The position numbers were made by a program, and so were the translations under genes. Positions 35,307 to 44,770 of a stretch of 64,000 bases of DNA are shown here, piece after piece. Under the pieces are notes generated by a model, which searched no databases, had not been told where the DNA came from, and was given only the letters and a program-made list of their open reading frames with translations. Source of the DNA: Umezawaea sp049997955. GTDB taxonomy: Bacteria; Actinomycetota; Actinomycetes; Mycobacteriales; Pseudonocardiaceae. The stretch lies in contig JAEBDY010000003.1 in NCBI GenBank assembly GCA_049997955.1, forward strand, positions 500,016 to 564,015. The letters are read 5' to 3'. Numbering within the stretch: the stretch's first letter is position 1; every line of letters begins with the position of its first letter.

Positions 35307-36532
35307 GCGACGACCTCGGGTTGTTCACCGAACCTGACGTGCACGCGGACGAACAGCGGCAGCGGCGACCCCGCGGGAAGGGGGCCGTCGCGGCCCGGCG
35401 TGCCAAGGTCCGGCGCAAGCGCACCATCCTGTGGATCGTCGTGGCGCTGGTGCTCGGCCTCGGCGGCGCGGGCGCGTACTACGGCTACCAGACGCTGAGC
35501 GGCATCGGCTCCTTCGAGGACTTCGCGGGCACCGGTGAGACCGACGTGGTGGTCGAGGTCAAGGACGGCGACCCGGTCACGGCCATCGCGGCCACGCTGA
35601 AGGAGCAGGGCGTCACGGCCAGCTCCCGCGCGTTCACCGAGGCGGGCAAGTCCGACGAGCGCATGACCGCGATCCAGCCGGGCTTCTACCTGATGAAGAC
35701 CAAGATGTCCGGCTCCGCCGCGGTCGCCCGCATGCTGGACAAGGCCACCAAGATCACGCCGCTGGAGGTCAGGGGCGGCAACGTCCTGCACGACATCACC
35801 GGCGGCGACGGCAAGGTCACCAAGGGCATCCTGGCGATGCTCTCGGACGCCAGCTGCATCGAGCTGGACGGCGTCAAGAAGTGCGTCACCCCCGAGGAAC
35901 TGCGCACCGCGGCGGACACCGCAGACCCGGTCGCGCTCGGCGTGCCGGACTGGGCGTTGCCCGACGTGAACAAGGTCGAGAAGCAGCACCGCCTGGAAGG
36001 CCTGATCGTCCCCGGCCTCTACCAGCTCAAGCCGGGCGCGAACGCCCTGGAACTGCTCAAGAGCGTCATCACCACGTCCGCGACCCGCCTGTCGAGCTAC
36101 GGCATCCTCACCGGCGGCAAGGACACCGGCTTCCGGCCGTACGAGATCCTGGTGATCGCCTCCCTGGTCGAGAAGGAGGGCCTCAGGGACGACTTCGGCA
36201 AGGTCTCCAGGGTCGTCTTCAACCGGTTGGCCGTCAACCAGGAGCTCCAGTTCGACTCGACGATCAACTACAAGCTGGACAAGCCGAACATCAGGACCAG
36301 CGACGCGGACCGCGACGCGGCGGGCGCGTACAACACGTACCAGACCGCGGGTCTCACCCCGACCCCGATCGGTTCGCCCAGCCGCGAGGCCGTCGCCGCG
36401 GCGATCAGCCCGGAACCCGGCAAGTGGCTGTACTTCGTGAAGTGCCAGAAGGACGGGACGTCCTGCTTCAACGAGAACTTCCCGGACCACGAGAAGGCCG
36501 TCTCCAAGGCGATCGAGGAAGGCGTCTTCTGA
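35303..36532 (+). CDS. mltG: Endolytic murein transglycosylase MltG (YceG)
   Basis: The 409-residue product has a basic cytoplasmic N-terminus of about 40 residues, a membrane helix (about 43-65), a LysM-like region and a YceG catalytic domain with ASLVEKEG (catalytic Glu) and LQFDSTINY. It cleaves nascent peptidoglycan and sets strand length. The GTG overlaps the ruvX stop. The long basic tail is common in actinobacteria and may be a phosphorylation or localisation region. Confidence 0.93.
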   Translation: MSDDLGLFTEPDVHADEQRQRRPRGKGAVAARRAKVRRKRTILWIVVALVLGLGGAGAYYGYQTLSGIGSFEDFAGTGETDVVVEVKDGDPVTAIAATLKEQGVTASSRAFTEAGKSDERMTAIQPGFYLMKTKMSGSAAVARMLDKATKITPLEVRGGNVLHDITGGDGKVTKGILAMLSDASCIELDGVKKCVTPEELRTAADTADPVALGVPDWALPDVNKVEKQHRLEGLIVPGLYQLKPGANALELLKSVITTSATRLSSYGILTGGKDTGFRPYEILVIASLVEKEGLRDDFGKVSRVVFNRLAVNQELQFDSTINYKLDKPNIRTSDADRDAAGAYNTYQTAGLTPTPIGSPSREAVAAAISPEPGKWLYFVKCQKDGTSCFNENFPDHEKAVSKAIEEGVF

Positions 36533-36535
36533 CCC

Positions 36536-37375
36536 ATGCCGTCCCACGCCGCCGTCATCGGCTCGCCGGTGTCGCACTCGCTGTCGCCCGTGCTCCACAG
36601 CGCCGCCTACGAGGCCCTGGGTCTTGACTGGACGTACTCGCGGATCGAGTGCGACGAAGCCGGTGTGCCCGCACTGGTGGCGGGCCTCGACCCGTCGTGG
36701 GTGGGCTTGTCGGTGACCATGCCCGGCAAGCGCGCCGCGCTGGCCGTGGCCACCTCGGTGACCGACCGCGCCGCCGTCGTCGGCGCCGCGAACACCCTGG
36801 TGCGCGTGGCGGACGGGTGGCGGGCGGACTGCACCGATGTGGACGGCGTCGTCGGCGCGCTGCGCTGCGCGGGCGGGTTCTCCGGCGGCACCAGGGGTTT
36901 GCTGCTCGGCGCGGGCGGCACGGCCACCGCCGCCCTCGCCGCGTTCGCCGCGCTGGGACTGTCCGAAGTGGACCTGGTCGTCCGCGACCCGGCCCGCACG
37001 GCCGAAGCCGTCGCCTGCGCTGCCCGCCTCGGTCTTGAGCTGTCCGTGGTGGCCTCGTCCGACGCCGACTTCGCCGCGCTGGCCTCGTCGTCGGACGTCC
37101 TGGTGAGCACCGTCCCGCCGTCGGCCACCGAGCCCGTGGCGAGGGCGCTGGCCGGGTCCCCGTGCCTGCTCGACGTCATCTACCACCCGTGGCCCACCCC
37201 GCTGGGCCTCGCGGTCCTGGAGCAGGGCCGCACCATGGCCACCGGCCTGGACATGCTGCTGCACCAGGCTTTCGACCAGGTGCGGCAGTTCACCGGCCAG
37301 GAGCCGCCCCGCGAGGCCATGCGCAAGGCCCTGCGCGCCGCGACCGGCGACGTGCTGCCCCTACCGGTCGCCTAG
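36536..37375 (+). CDS. aroE: Shikimate dehydrogenase
   Basis: The 279-residue product reduces 3-dehydroshikimate with NADPH. Visible: GSPVSHSLSPVLH (substrate serines), SVTMPGK with the catalytic Lys, AANTLV, DCTDVDG with the catalytic Asp, and the nucleotide loop GAGGTATAAL. It begins four bases after mltG. A strong terminator follows, so it ends the alaS-ruvX-mltG-aroE transcript; the other shikimate genes resume at 41.5 kb. Confidence 0.93.
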   Translation: MPSHAAVIGSPVSHSLSPVLHSAAYEALGLDWTYSRIECDEAGVPALVAGLDPSWVGLSVTMPGKRAALAVATSVTDRAAVVGAANTLVRVADGWRADCTDVDGVVGALRCAGGFSGGTRGLLLGAGGTATAALAAFAALGLSEVDLVVRDPARTAEAVACAARLGLELSVVASSDADFAALASSSDVLVSTVPPSATEPVARALAGSPCLLDVIYHPWPTPLGLAVLEQGRTMATGLDMLLHQAFDQVRQFTGQEPPREAMRKALRAATGDVLPLPVA

Positions 37376-37481
37376 CCGGTTTCCTCGTGTTCGCGGGGGC
37401 TGCCTGCTCCTGGCCGAGCGACACCGGTGGTTCGTGTTGTCCTTGGCCACCCCTGGCGGCTGACCGGTTTCGACCGCGCAC

Positions 37482-37524
37482 GCGAAGAGGCCGTGCGTCC
37501 GAATCGGACGCACGGCCTCTTCGC
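37482..37524. terminator. Perfect 20-bp stem bidirectional terminator
   Basis: GCGAAGAGGCCGTGCGTCCG (37482-37501) pairs without mismatch with 37505-37524 around a 3-base loop. It lies between the convergent aroE and ptsH genes, 107 bases after one stop and 18 before the other. Confidence 0.85.
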
Positions 37525-37542
37525 TGGTGCGGCTCGGGCGAA

Positions 37543-37812
37543 TCAGCCCTCGTCGAGATCCGTGGCGATGATCTCCGCGATGGCTTCCAGCGCGGCGTCC
37601 GCGCCTTCGCCGTCCGCGGACAGCACCACTTCGTCGCCGTGCATCGCGCCGAGCGTCATCAGGCCGAGCACGCTCGCGGCCTCGACCGGTTGGCCTTCGT
37701 CCTTGCGGATGGTGACCTTGACCGGCTGTCCCGCCGCCGCTTTCGCCAGCAGCGCCGCGGGCCGGGCGTGGAGTCCGACCTTGCTCGCCACGGTGACCCG
37801 TCGCTCAGGCAT
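37543..37812 (-). CDS. ptsH: PTS phosphocarrier protein HPr
   Basis: The 89-residue product has the active-site His15 in KVGLHARPA and the central VEAASVLGLM segment with a serine at 47 at the regulatory position. It passes phosphate from enzyme I to IIA domains. ATG has a GAAAGGA site upstream. It lies 34 bases downstream of the IIC gene on the same strand and forms a dasR-nagE-ptsH transcript; enzyme I is not in the window. Confidence 0.95.
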   Translation of the reverse strand: MPERRVTVASKVGLHARPAALLAKAAAGQPVKVTIRKDEGQPVEAASVLGLMTLGAMHGDEVVLSADGEGADAALEAIAEIIATDLDEG

Positions 37813-37846
37813 GATCCGTCCTTTCCTTGGTGCTCCCCGAGGGGAG

Positions 37847-39130
37847 TCAGTCCCTCAGCGGCTTGCCGGAGGTCGTGGAGGTCTCGGCGGCGGTGACCAC
37901 GCTGGGGTCGGCCTCCGGGTCCTCGTCGTCCTCGCGACCAGGGGTCTTCAGGTTCCACTTGATGATGACGAAGCGGAACAGGAAGTAGTAGATCGCCGCG
38001 TAGACGAGGCCCATGACGATGAGCAGCCACGGCTTGGTGGCGATGTTCCAGTTCAGGATGAAGTCGATCGCACCCGCGGAGAACGAGAACCCGTCGTGGA
38101 TGCCCAGCGCGTTGGCGATGGCCAGCGAGGTGCCGGTCAGGACCGCGTGGATCAGGTACAGCGGCCACGCCACGAACATGAACGCGAACTCGAGCGGCTC
38201 GGTGACACCCGTGATGAACGAGGTCAGCGCGGCGGAGCCCATGATGCCGGCGATGATCTTCTTCTGCGACGGCTTGGCGGTCTGCCAGATGGCGAACGCG
38301 GCGGCGGGCAGGGCGAACATGAAGATCGGGAAGAAGCCGGTCTGGAACGTGCCTGCGGTGGGGTCGCCCGCGAGGAAGCGGGGGATGTCACCGGTCTTGC
38401 CCTCGTACTCGCCGAACACCTGCCACACGAAGGTGTTCGGGATGTGGTGCAGGCCGAGCGGGATCAGCAGGCGGTTGACCGTGCCGTAGATGCCCGCGCC
38501 GATGATGGTGCTGCCCGCGACCGCGTCGCCGAACCAGGTCAGCCCCTTGTCGAACAGCGGGTACAGCAGGCCGAGCACGACGCCGATGACGATCATGACG
38601 CCCGCGACCAGGATCGGCACGAAGCGGCGGCCACCGAAGAACGCGAGGTACGGGGGCAGCTTGATGCGGTAGTACCGCTGCCACAACGCGGCTGTCACGA
38701 GACCGACGATGATGCCGGTCAACACCCGGTAGTCGATCAGTTCCTGCTTCGCCGTGGCCAGTGCGTCGGCCGGGAGCGGGAGCACGAACGGCGACATCGC
38801 CTTGAACACGCCCTGCACGACGACGAAGCCGACCACGGCCGCCAGAGCGGTCGAGCCGTCACCACGTCGTGCGAAGCCGATCGCCACGCCGACCGCGAAC
38901 AGCAGCGGCAGGTTGGCGAAAACGGCGTCACCGGCTGCGCCGATGACCGCGGCAACCTTGTTCCAGCCGAGACCGTCCTTGCCGAGCAAGTCGTCCTGGC
39001 CGAGTCGCAGTAGCAGACCTGCTGCGGGCAGCGCGGCGATCGGCAGCATCAAGCTGCGACCGAAGCGCTGAAGCGCGGCAAGTCCCTTGATCTCGCGACC
39101 GCCGGTCGCCTGTGGGGCGCTGGCGCTCAT
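37847..39130 (-). CDS. nagE: PTS IIC permease, N-acetylglucosamine/glucose family
   Basis: The 427-residue product has about 10 membrane helices with the family phrases RSLMLPIAALPAAGLLLRLG, GLHHIPNTFVWQ and TGVTEPLEFAFMF (with the substrate-binding Glu). The IIB and IIA domains are on separate genes across the DasR site. Association with DasR points to GlcNAc as substrate, though the family also takes glucose. ATG 39130 overlaps the dasR stop (ATGA). Confidence 0.9.
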   Translation of the reverse strand: MSASAPQATGGREIKGLAALQRFGRSLMLPIAALPAAGLLLRLGQDDLLGKDGLGWNKVAAVIGAAGDAVFANLPLLFAVGVAIGFARRGDGSTALAAVVGFVVVQGVFKAMSPFVLPLPADALATAKQELIDYRVLTGIIVGLVTAALWQRYYRIKLPPYLAFFGGRRFVPILVAGVMIVIGVVLGLLYPLFDKGLTWFGDAVAGSTIIGAGIYGTVNRLLIPLGLHHIPNTFVWQVFGEYEGKTGDIPRFLAGDPTAGTFQTGFFPIFMFALPAAAFAIWQTAKPSQKKIIAGIMGSAALTSFITGVTEPLEFAFMFVAWPLYLIHAVLTGTSLAIANALGIHDGFSFSAGAIDFILNWNIATKPWLLIVMGLVYAAIYYFLFRFVIIKWNLKTPGREDDEDPEADPSVVTAAETSTTSGKPLRD

Positions 39131-39906
39131 CGGGTACCTCCCTTGGCGGAGTGCGGTCCGGAACCCGGGACGGTCCGGTCCAATTGCATCGTCACCTGGT
39201 AAAGATCGCCCCGGTACCAGGAAGTCATGTCCTCCACCGGTCTGCCATGCGAACTGGCGACGCGGCGGAAGACGAGGAGCGAGCTGCCCTTGCGGACGCC
39301 GAGCAGCTTCGCGGTCTCGGTGTCGGCGCTCTCGGCCCACACCGTCTGCTTGGCGTGGTCGAGCTGCACGCCGTAGGTGTCCGCGATCAACGTGTAGAGC
39401 GATGTGGACAGGTCGTGGCGGCGGAGGTCCGGCACGATCCTGGGGTTGTACCAGCCTCGCTCGACGGCCAGCGGAACACCGTCGGCCCTGCGTAGACGGA
39501 CCAGTTGGTACGCGCGCTCCCGTGCGGACAGGTCGAGCGCCCTCGCCGCGGCCTCCGGCGGAACCGCCTCGTCGAGGCTGAGCACCTCGGTGGCGGGGGT
39601 CATGCCGCGCTTGCGCATGTCGTCGGTGAAGGACTCCAGGTAGAGCTGGACGTCCAACCTGCGGCGGGCGGTGAACGTGCCGCGGCCCTTGGCTCTGGTG
39701 AGCAGGCCCTCGGAGACGAGTTGACCGACCGCGGCGCGGACGGTGATGCGCGACACGCGATACTGCTCCGCCAGGTCCCGTTCGGACGGGATCGGCGAAC
39801 CGGGCTGCAGCTCCTGCTCGGCGACTCGCCGCAGGATGTCGCGCAGCTGGGCGTGCTTGGGCTTCGGACCGTCGACGATCCTCGTCGGAGTCTCCCGTTC
39901 GCCCAT
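39127..39906 (-). CDS. dasR: GntR/HutC-family regulator DasR
   Basis: The 259-residue product has a GntR winged helix (about 15-85: QPGSPIPSERDLAEQYRVSRITVR, recognition helix) and a UTRA effector domain that in DasR binds glucosamine-6-phosphate. ATG 39906 has a GGGGAGG site; a start 36 bases upstream is weaker. In streptomycetes DasR links GlcNAc status to PTS genes, development and antibiotics. Here it is translationally coupled to nagE and preceded by its own binding site. Confidence 0.92.
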   Translation of the reverse strand: MGERETPTRIVDGPKPKHAQLRDILRRVAEQELQPGSPIPSERDLAEQYRVSRITVRAAVGQLVSEGLLTRAKGRGTFTARRRLDVQLYLESFTDDMRKRGMTPATEVLSLDEAVPPEAAARALDLSARERAYQLVRLRRADGVPLAVERGWYNPRIVPDLRRHDLSTSLYTLIADTYGVQLDHAKQTVWAESADTETAKLLGVRKGSSLLVFRRVASSHGRPVEDMTSWYRGDLYQVTMQLDRTVPGSGPHSAKGGTR

Positions 39907-39950
39907 GTGCACCTCCCCGCGCTCGCTTGCCGCCGACCTCATTGGTACTT

Positions 39951-39966
39951 TCCGGTCTAGACCAGT
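39951..39966. promoter_or_regulatory. DasR-responsive element (dre)
   Basis: TCCGGTCTAGACCAGT holds a symmetric GGTCTAGACC core and agrees with the streptomycete dre consensus ACTGGTCTAGACCACT. It lies between divergent dasR (45 bases away) and the IIB gene (95 bases away), so it can control both directions. Confidence 0.9.
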
Positions 39967-40060
39967 TTGTGCGGGGAGAATGCTCTCCGTGCGGAGCGGG
40001 TGTCAACCGCCGTTACGTGACCGTGGCCAAGCGGTGTCACCAGTCGAGAGAGGACACGAA

Positions 40061-40297
40061 GTGGCTGACGAGAAGGCGGAGAAGATCCTCGCTGCGCTCG
40101 GCGGGGCGTCCAACATCATCGAGATCGAACCGTGCATCACCCGCCTGCGGTGTGAGCTCGAGGACGGTTCGGTCGTGGACGAAAAGGCGCTGAAGGCGTT
40201 GGGGGCGCACGGGGTCATGCGGCAGGGCAACGTCGTGCAGGTCATCGTCGGGCCCGAGGCGGACACGATCGCCAGCGACATCGAGGACCTCCTGTGA
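40061..40297 (+). CDS. PTS IIB protein, GlcNAc/glucose family
   Basis: The 78-residue single domain has the phosphorylated Cys25 in EPCITRLR. It accepts phosphate from IIA and gives it to the incoming sugar at IIC. GTG 40061 follows GAGAGG; the frame is open upstream through noncoding sequence. It overlaps the IIA gene by four bases (GTGA). Regulation by the upstream dre is very likely. Confidence 0.92.
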   Translation: MADEKAEKILAALGGASNIIEIEPCITRLRCELEDGSVVDEKALKALGAHGVMRQGNVVQVIVGPEADTIASDIEDLL

Positions 40298-40749
40298 CCC
40301 TCAGCGTGGGCAGTCCGGTCGCGGGCCGGGTCGTCTCGCTGACCGAGGTTCCCGATCCGGTCTTCGCGCAGGCGATGGTCGGACCGGGCATCGCGGTCGA
40401 ACCGGACAGGGTCGCCGCCGACGTCGTGTCCCCGGTCGACGGCACGATCGTGACGCTGCACCCGCACGCGTTCGTCGTGGCCACCGAGAGCGGCGCCGGT
40501 GTGCTCGTGCACCTCGGCATCGACACGGTGAAGCGCAAGGGCGAGGGCTTCACCCTGCACGTGGTGAAGGGCGAGACCGTGCGCGCGGGTCAGCCCATCG
40601 TGAGCTGGGACCCCGCGGAGGTCGAGGCGGCCGGGTTCGCGCCCATCTGCCCCGTCGTCGCGCTGGACGCCCCGGCGGACTCCCTCGGGGACTTCTCCGA
40701 GGGGTCCACGGTCGCCGTGGGCGACCAGCTCTTCTCCTGGCAGCGCTGA
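40294..40749 (+). CDS. crr: PTS IIA-glucose-type protein
   Basis: The 151-residue product has active-site His73 in VLVHLGIDTV, the partner His58 in LHPHAF, and SPVAGRVVSL at the N-terminus. It is phosphorylated by HPr and passes phosphate to the IIB encoded just upstream. Fully separate IIA, IIB and IIC genes are typical of actinobacteria. A strong terminator follows directly. Confidence 0.92.
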   Translation: MTLSVGSPVAGRVVSLTEVPDPVFAQAMVGPGIAVEPDRVAADVVSPVDGTIVTLHPHAFVVATESGAGVLVHLGIDTVKRKGEGFTLHVVKGETVRAGQPIVSWDPAEVEAAGFAPICPVVALDAPADSLGDFSEGSTVAVGDQLFSWQR

Positions 40750-40751
40750 CC

Positions 40752-40802
40752 TCACGCGGGTGCCCTTCGACGCATGTCGCGCATCGAAGGGCACCCGCGT
40801 GA
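40752..40802 (+). terminator. Rho-independent terminator after crr
   Basis: A perfect 19-bp stem (40752-40770 with 40784-40802) with a 13-base loop starts two bases after the crr stop and is followed by GTTTTCC. The loop itself can form a small GCG/CGC helix. Confidence 0.88.
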
Positions 40803-40934
40803 CGTTTTCCGCCCTCCCGTGGGTCGTTCTGGTGAAAGTCCGTCCGAGATTCACCCGTACGGGGCTCTGTGAAAGGTCCGTTCGGCGGTGTTCGTCCTTG
40901 CGCGCCAGGGAGTTCCCGCCGGATCGTCGACCTC

Positions 40935-41504
40935 ATGCACTGGACGGTCTTGGGATTCCTGGCGGGAGCCGCGGGCGCGTGGCTGCTGAGGCGGCTGCGC
41001 CGGGGAGCGGCCGTGCACTGGCTGTGGTGCGCGGGGCCGACCGCGGTCCTCTGGACGGTCGCCGCGCTGCGCCACCCGCCACCGCACTGGCTCGCCGTGA
41101 CGCTGGCGCTCGGCTGGTTCGCCGTGCTGCTCACCGCCACCGACCTGCTCCACCGCCGATTGCCCGACGCGCTCACGCTGCCCGCGTACCCGGTCGCGGT
41201 GGCGCTCCTGCTGCCCGCCGGTCTCGACGTGGGGCTGCGCGCCCTCGTGGGCGGGCTGGTCTTCGGGCTGGCGCACCTGGTCGTCCGGCTCCTCTCGCCC
41301 GGCGCGCTCGGCGGCGGAGACGTGAAGCTCGCCGCGCCGCTGGGAGCGGTGCTCGGGTCGGTCTCGTACGGCGCTCTAGCGCTGGGTGCGATCCTCTCTT
41401 CCGGCCTGTCCCTGTTGATCGGACTCGTGCGTCCGAATGGCGGGATTCCGCATGGGCCGGGTCTTCTGGCCTCGACCTGGCTGCTCGCGGTGTTCCTACT
41501 GTGA
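40935..41504 (+). CDS. Type IV prepilin peptidase (A24 family, catalytic domain only)
   Basis: The 189-residue membrane protein has about six helices and the two catalytic aspartates, D70 in ATDLLHRRLPD and D129 in GGGDVKLAAPLG. It lacks the N-terminal methylation domain, as usual in actinobacteria (compare Rv2551c). It would mature Flp/Tad-type pilins, none of which are in this window. The start at ATG 40935 is chosen on domain position; a GTG at 40869 would add 22 polar residues. Confidence 0.82.
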   Translation: MHWTVLGFLAGAAGAWLLRRLRRGAAVHWLWCAGPTAVLWTVAALRHPPPHWLAVTLALGWFAVLLTATDLLHRRLPDALTLPAYPVAVALLLPAGLDVGLRALVGGLVFGLAHLVVRLLSPGALGGGDVKLAAPLGAVLGSVSYGALALGAILSSGLSLLIGLVRPNGGIPHGPGLLASTWLLAVFLL

Positions 41505-41517
41505 AAGGATTCGTTCC

Positions 41518-42713
<1,196 letters not shown>

Positions 42714-42717
<4 letters not shown>

Positions 42718-43217
42718 CCGCACCCGCCTACGTGGTGCTCGGCCCTCCCGGGGCGGGTAAGACGACCATCGGCCAGCTGCTGGCCGAGCGGCTCGGCCTG
42801 CCCTTCCGCGACGTCGACGAGGACATCGTGGCGAGCGCGGGCAAGCCGATCTCGGACATCTTCACCAGCGACGGCGAGCCGGTGTTCCGGGCGATGGAGG
42901 AGCAGGCCGTCGCGGACGGGCTGAAGACGCACGAGGGCGTGCTGGCACTGGGCGGCGGCGCGGTCCTGTCGTCGGCGACCAGGAAGCTGCTGGCCGGGCA
43001 CACCGTGGTGTTCCTCAACGTCGGCATGGCCGAGGGCGTCAAGCGCACCGGGCTGTCCAGCGCCCGGCCGCTGCTCACGGGCATCAACCCGAGGGCGACG
43101 TTCAAGGCGCTGCTCGACGCGCGGCTCCCGCTCTACCGGGAGGTCGCGACGATCGAGGTCGTGACCGACCACCTCGAACCGGAGCAGGTCGTCGACGCCG
43201 TGCTCGTCCCGCGCTGA
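42714..43217 (+). CDS. aroK: Shikimate kinase
   Basis: The 167-residue product has Walker A GPPGAGKT (10-17), the shikimate-binding DVDEDI (D33/D35) and an Arg in GEPVFRAMEEQ (R59), and the LGGGAVL loop. It phosphorylates shikimate with ATP. GTG overlaps the aroC stop (GTGA). The winged-helix gene starts four bases after its stop, separating it from aroB. Confidence 0.94.
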
Positions 43218-43220
43218 CCG

Positions 43221-44627
43221 GTGGAGCTGACACGCGCCGCGGTGTTGGCGCACCGCGGCGCGGTGCAGGGCCTGCGCGGCGGCGCCGAGGTGAGCGGTCT
43301 CGGGGTGCTGGCGCTCGGGTTCGTCGACAGCCCTCCGAAGACCGGTGCGGCGGGCCTCGCGGTCCGCGTCGGGCCGGATTTCCTCCGGTCGGGCGAGGTC
43401 GGCCGAGGCCCGGACGGGCCGGATCTCGGCAGGCTGGGGTCCGGCAGACCGGGCTCGGGCGCGCCGGACTTCGGCAGGCCGAAGTCAGATGGGCCGGATC
43501 TCGGCAAGCCGGATCTCGGCAAGCCGGATCTCGACAGGCCGGATCTCGACAGGCCGGAACTGGGCAGGCCGGATCTCGGCAAGCCCGAACCCGGCAGACC
43601 GGAACTCGCGCGGCCGAAGTTCGGCAAGCCCGTCCTCGGTATGCCGAAGGTCGACCGGCCAGGGCTGGACAGGCCGGCGTTCGACGGGCCGAGGATGGGC
43701 GGGCCGGGGTTCGGTGGGGCGGACCTGGACCGCTTGGACCGGTTGGTCCGCGTGCTCAGCCTGCGGGGTGCGCCGCACCTGCACCTCGCGGCGGACCTGC
43801 CCGCGTTGCGCCGGGAACTGCGGCCGCGCACCCCGCGGCAGCTGGCCGCGTGGATCGGCGGGTTCGACGTGCCGGACCTCGACGGGCTCGACCCGCTGGT
43901 GGAACTGCTGCACCGGGAGTTCCCCGGCGAGCGGGCCACGAAGGGCGAGCTGTCGGCCGCGGTGGGTCCGCACCTGCCGCCGGACTGGACGCCGTGGTGC
44001 GAACCCTGCGGGGCGCACCACGTGGTGGACGGGCTGTTCCGGCTGGCCACGCTGCTGGCCGGGATCGAGCTGGACCACGTCGGGGCCAAGCTGGTGTTCC
44101 GGAAGCCGTCCGGGCCGGTGCCCGTCGTCGAGCCGGGGGGCGAGCCGACGTTGCTGCGCGCGTACGCCCGGCTGGTCGGTCCGTTCGCGAAGGCGGACGC
44201 GGAGAAGTGGCTCGGCGCGGGTCCGCCGTCCGCGTGGCCCGAGGGGCTGCGGCCGGTGACCGTGGAGGGCAAGGGGCTGCTGGCCTTGGAGGACGTGACC
44301 GACGCGCCACCGCCGCCTGCCTGCCTGCTGCTGTTCCCGCGCGACCCGTACCTGCTCGGCCCGCGGTGGCTGGTGGCGCCGGACGCGGCGGTGGCCAAAC
44401 GGGTGTGGCGGCCGGTCGGGAGTCCCGGCGCGCTGGTCGTGCACGGCGTGGTGGTGGGGGACTGGCGGTACACGTTCAGCGGCCGCACGGTGACGTTCCA
44501 CGTGCGGGGCTGGAAGGGGATCAAGGGCGAGGCGCGCACGTCGCTTCGCCACCAAACCGAACTGCTGGCCGCGGTGTGGGGTGGGTCGGCGCTCGAGCCG
44601 GACGTGGTCGAATGGTCGTCACCTTGA
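43221..44627 (+). CDS. Winged-helix DNA-binding (AlkZ-like) protein with pentapeptide-repeat insert
   Basis: The 468-residue product has an AlkZ/YcaQ-type winged-helix scaffold: N-terminal RAAVLAHRGAVQGL, then after an insert SLRGAPHLHLAADLPALRREL, and a C-terminal RVWRPVGSPGALVVHG...WRYTFSGR region. Relatives are DNA glycosylases or unhooking enzymes for alkylated DNA. The insert (about 67-170) consists of some fifteen PxLxK/R pentapeptides such as PDLGK and PDLDR. I see no clear QxQ catalytic motif of AlkZ, so activity is uncertain. It sits four bases after aroK, inside the aro operon. GTG 43221 is the start. Confidence 0.7.
   Translation: MELTRAAVLAHRGAVQGLRGGAEVSGLGVLALGFVDSPPKTGAAGLAVRVGPDFLRSGEVGRGPDGPDLGRLGSGRPGSGAPDFGRPKSDGPDLGKPDLGKPDLDRPDLDRPELGRPDLGKPEPGRPELARPKFGKPVLGMPKVDRPGLDRPAFDGPRMGGPGFGGADLDRLDRLVRVLSLRGAPHLHLAADLPALRRELRPRTPRQLAAWIGGFDVPDLDGLDPLVELLHREFPGERATKGELSAAVGPHLPPDWTPWCEPCGAHHVVDGLFRLATLLAGIELDHVGAKLVFRKPSGPVPVVEPGGEPTLLRAYARLVGPFAKADAEKWLGAGPPSAWPEGLRPVTVEGKGLLALEDVTDAPPPPACLLLFPRDPYLLGPRWLVAPDAAVAKRVWRPVGSPGALVVHGVVVGDWRYTFSGRTVTFHVRGWKGIKGEARTSLRHQTELLAAVWGGSALEPDVVEWSSP
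43419..43730 (+). repeat. 15-bp coding tandem repeat array
   Basis: About twenty imperfect 15-bp units (consensus near CCGGATCTCGGCAAG) encode the pentapeptides PDLGK/PDLDR/PELGR. The first and last units are most degenerate and the central ones (43490-43560) nearly identical, which suggests growth by slippage. Confidence 0.8.
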
Positions 44628-44749
44628 CTTCTCCCCGGTCGCACGGGCCGTCCGGTGGGGGTGGCGCGGAGGTCGGCCTGGCGGCGGACCCCCGGTCCTC
44701 ACCCCGCCGCGCGGGAGGTCAAGCCGGGGGAATCCACGGAGGAATCCTG

Positions 44750-44770
44750 ATGAACGAGGGAGCACAGTGA
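44750..44770 (+). CDS. Six-codon minicistron upstream of aroB
   Basis: ATG 44750 has a better ribosome-binding site (GGAGGA, six bases upstream) than aroB itself and encodes MNEGAQ before TGA 44768-44770. That stop shares its A with the aroB ATG (TGATG). Such a leader can couple aroB translation to reinitiation. It could also be accidental. Confidence 0.4.
   Translation: MNEGAQ

Noticed and set aside
43133..44644. Minus-strand frame with SGLPRSGLP-type repeats
   Set aside because: The repeat is the complement of the 15-bp array in the plus-strand winged-helix gene, which has the recognisable domain.
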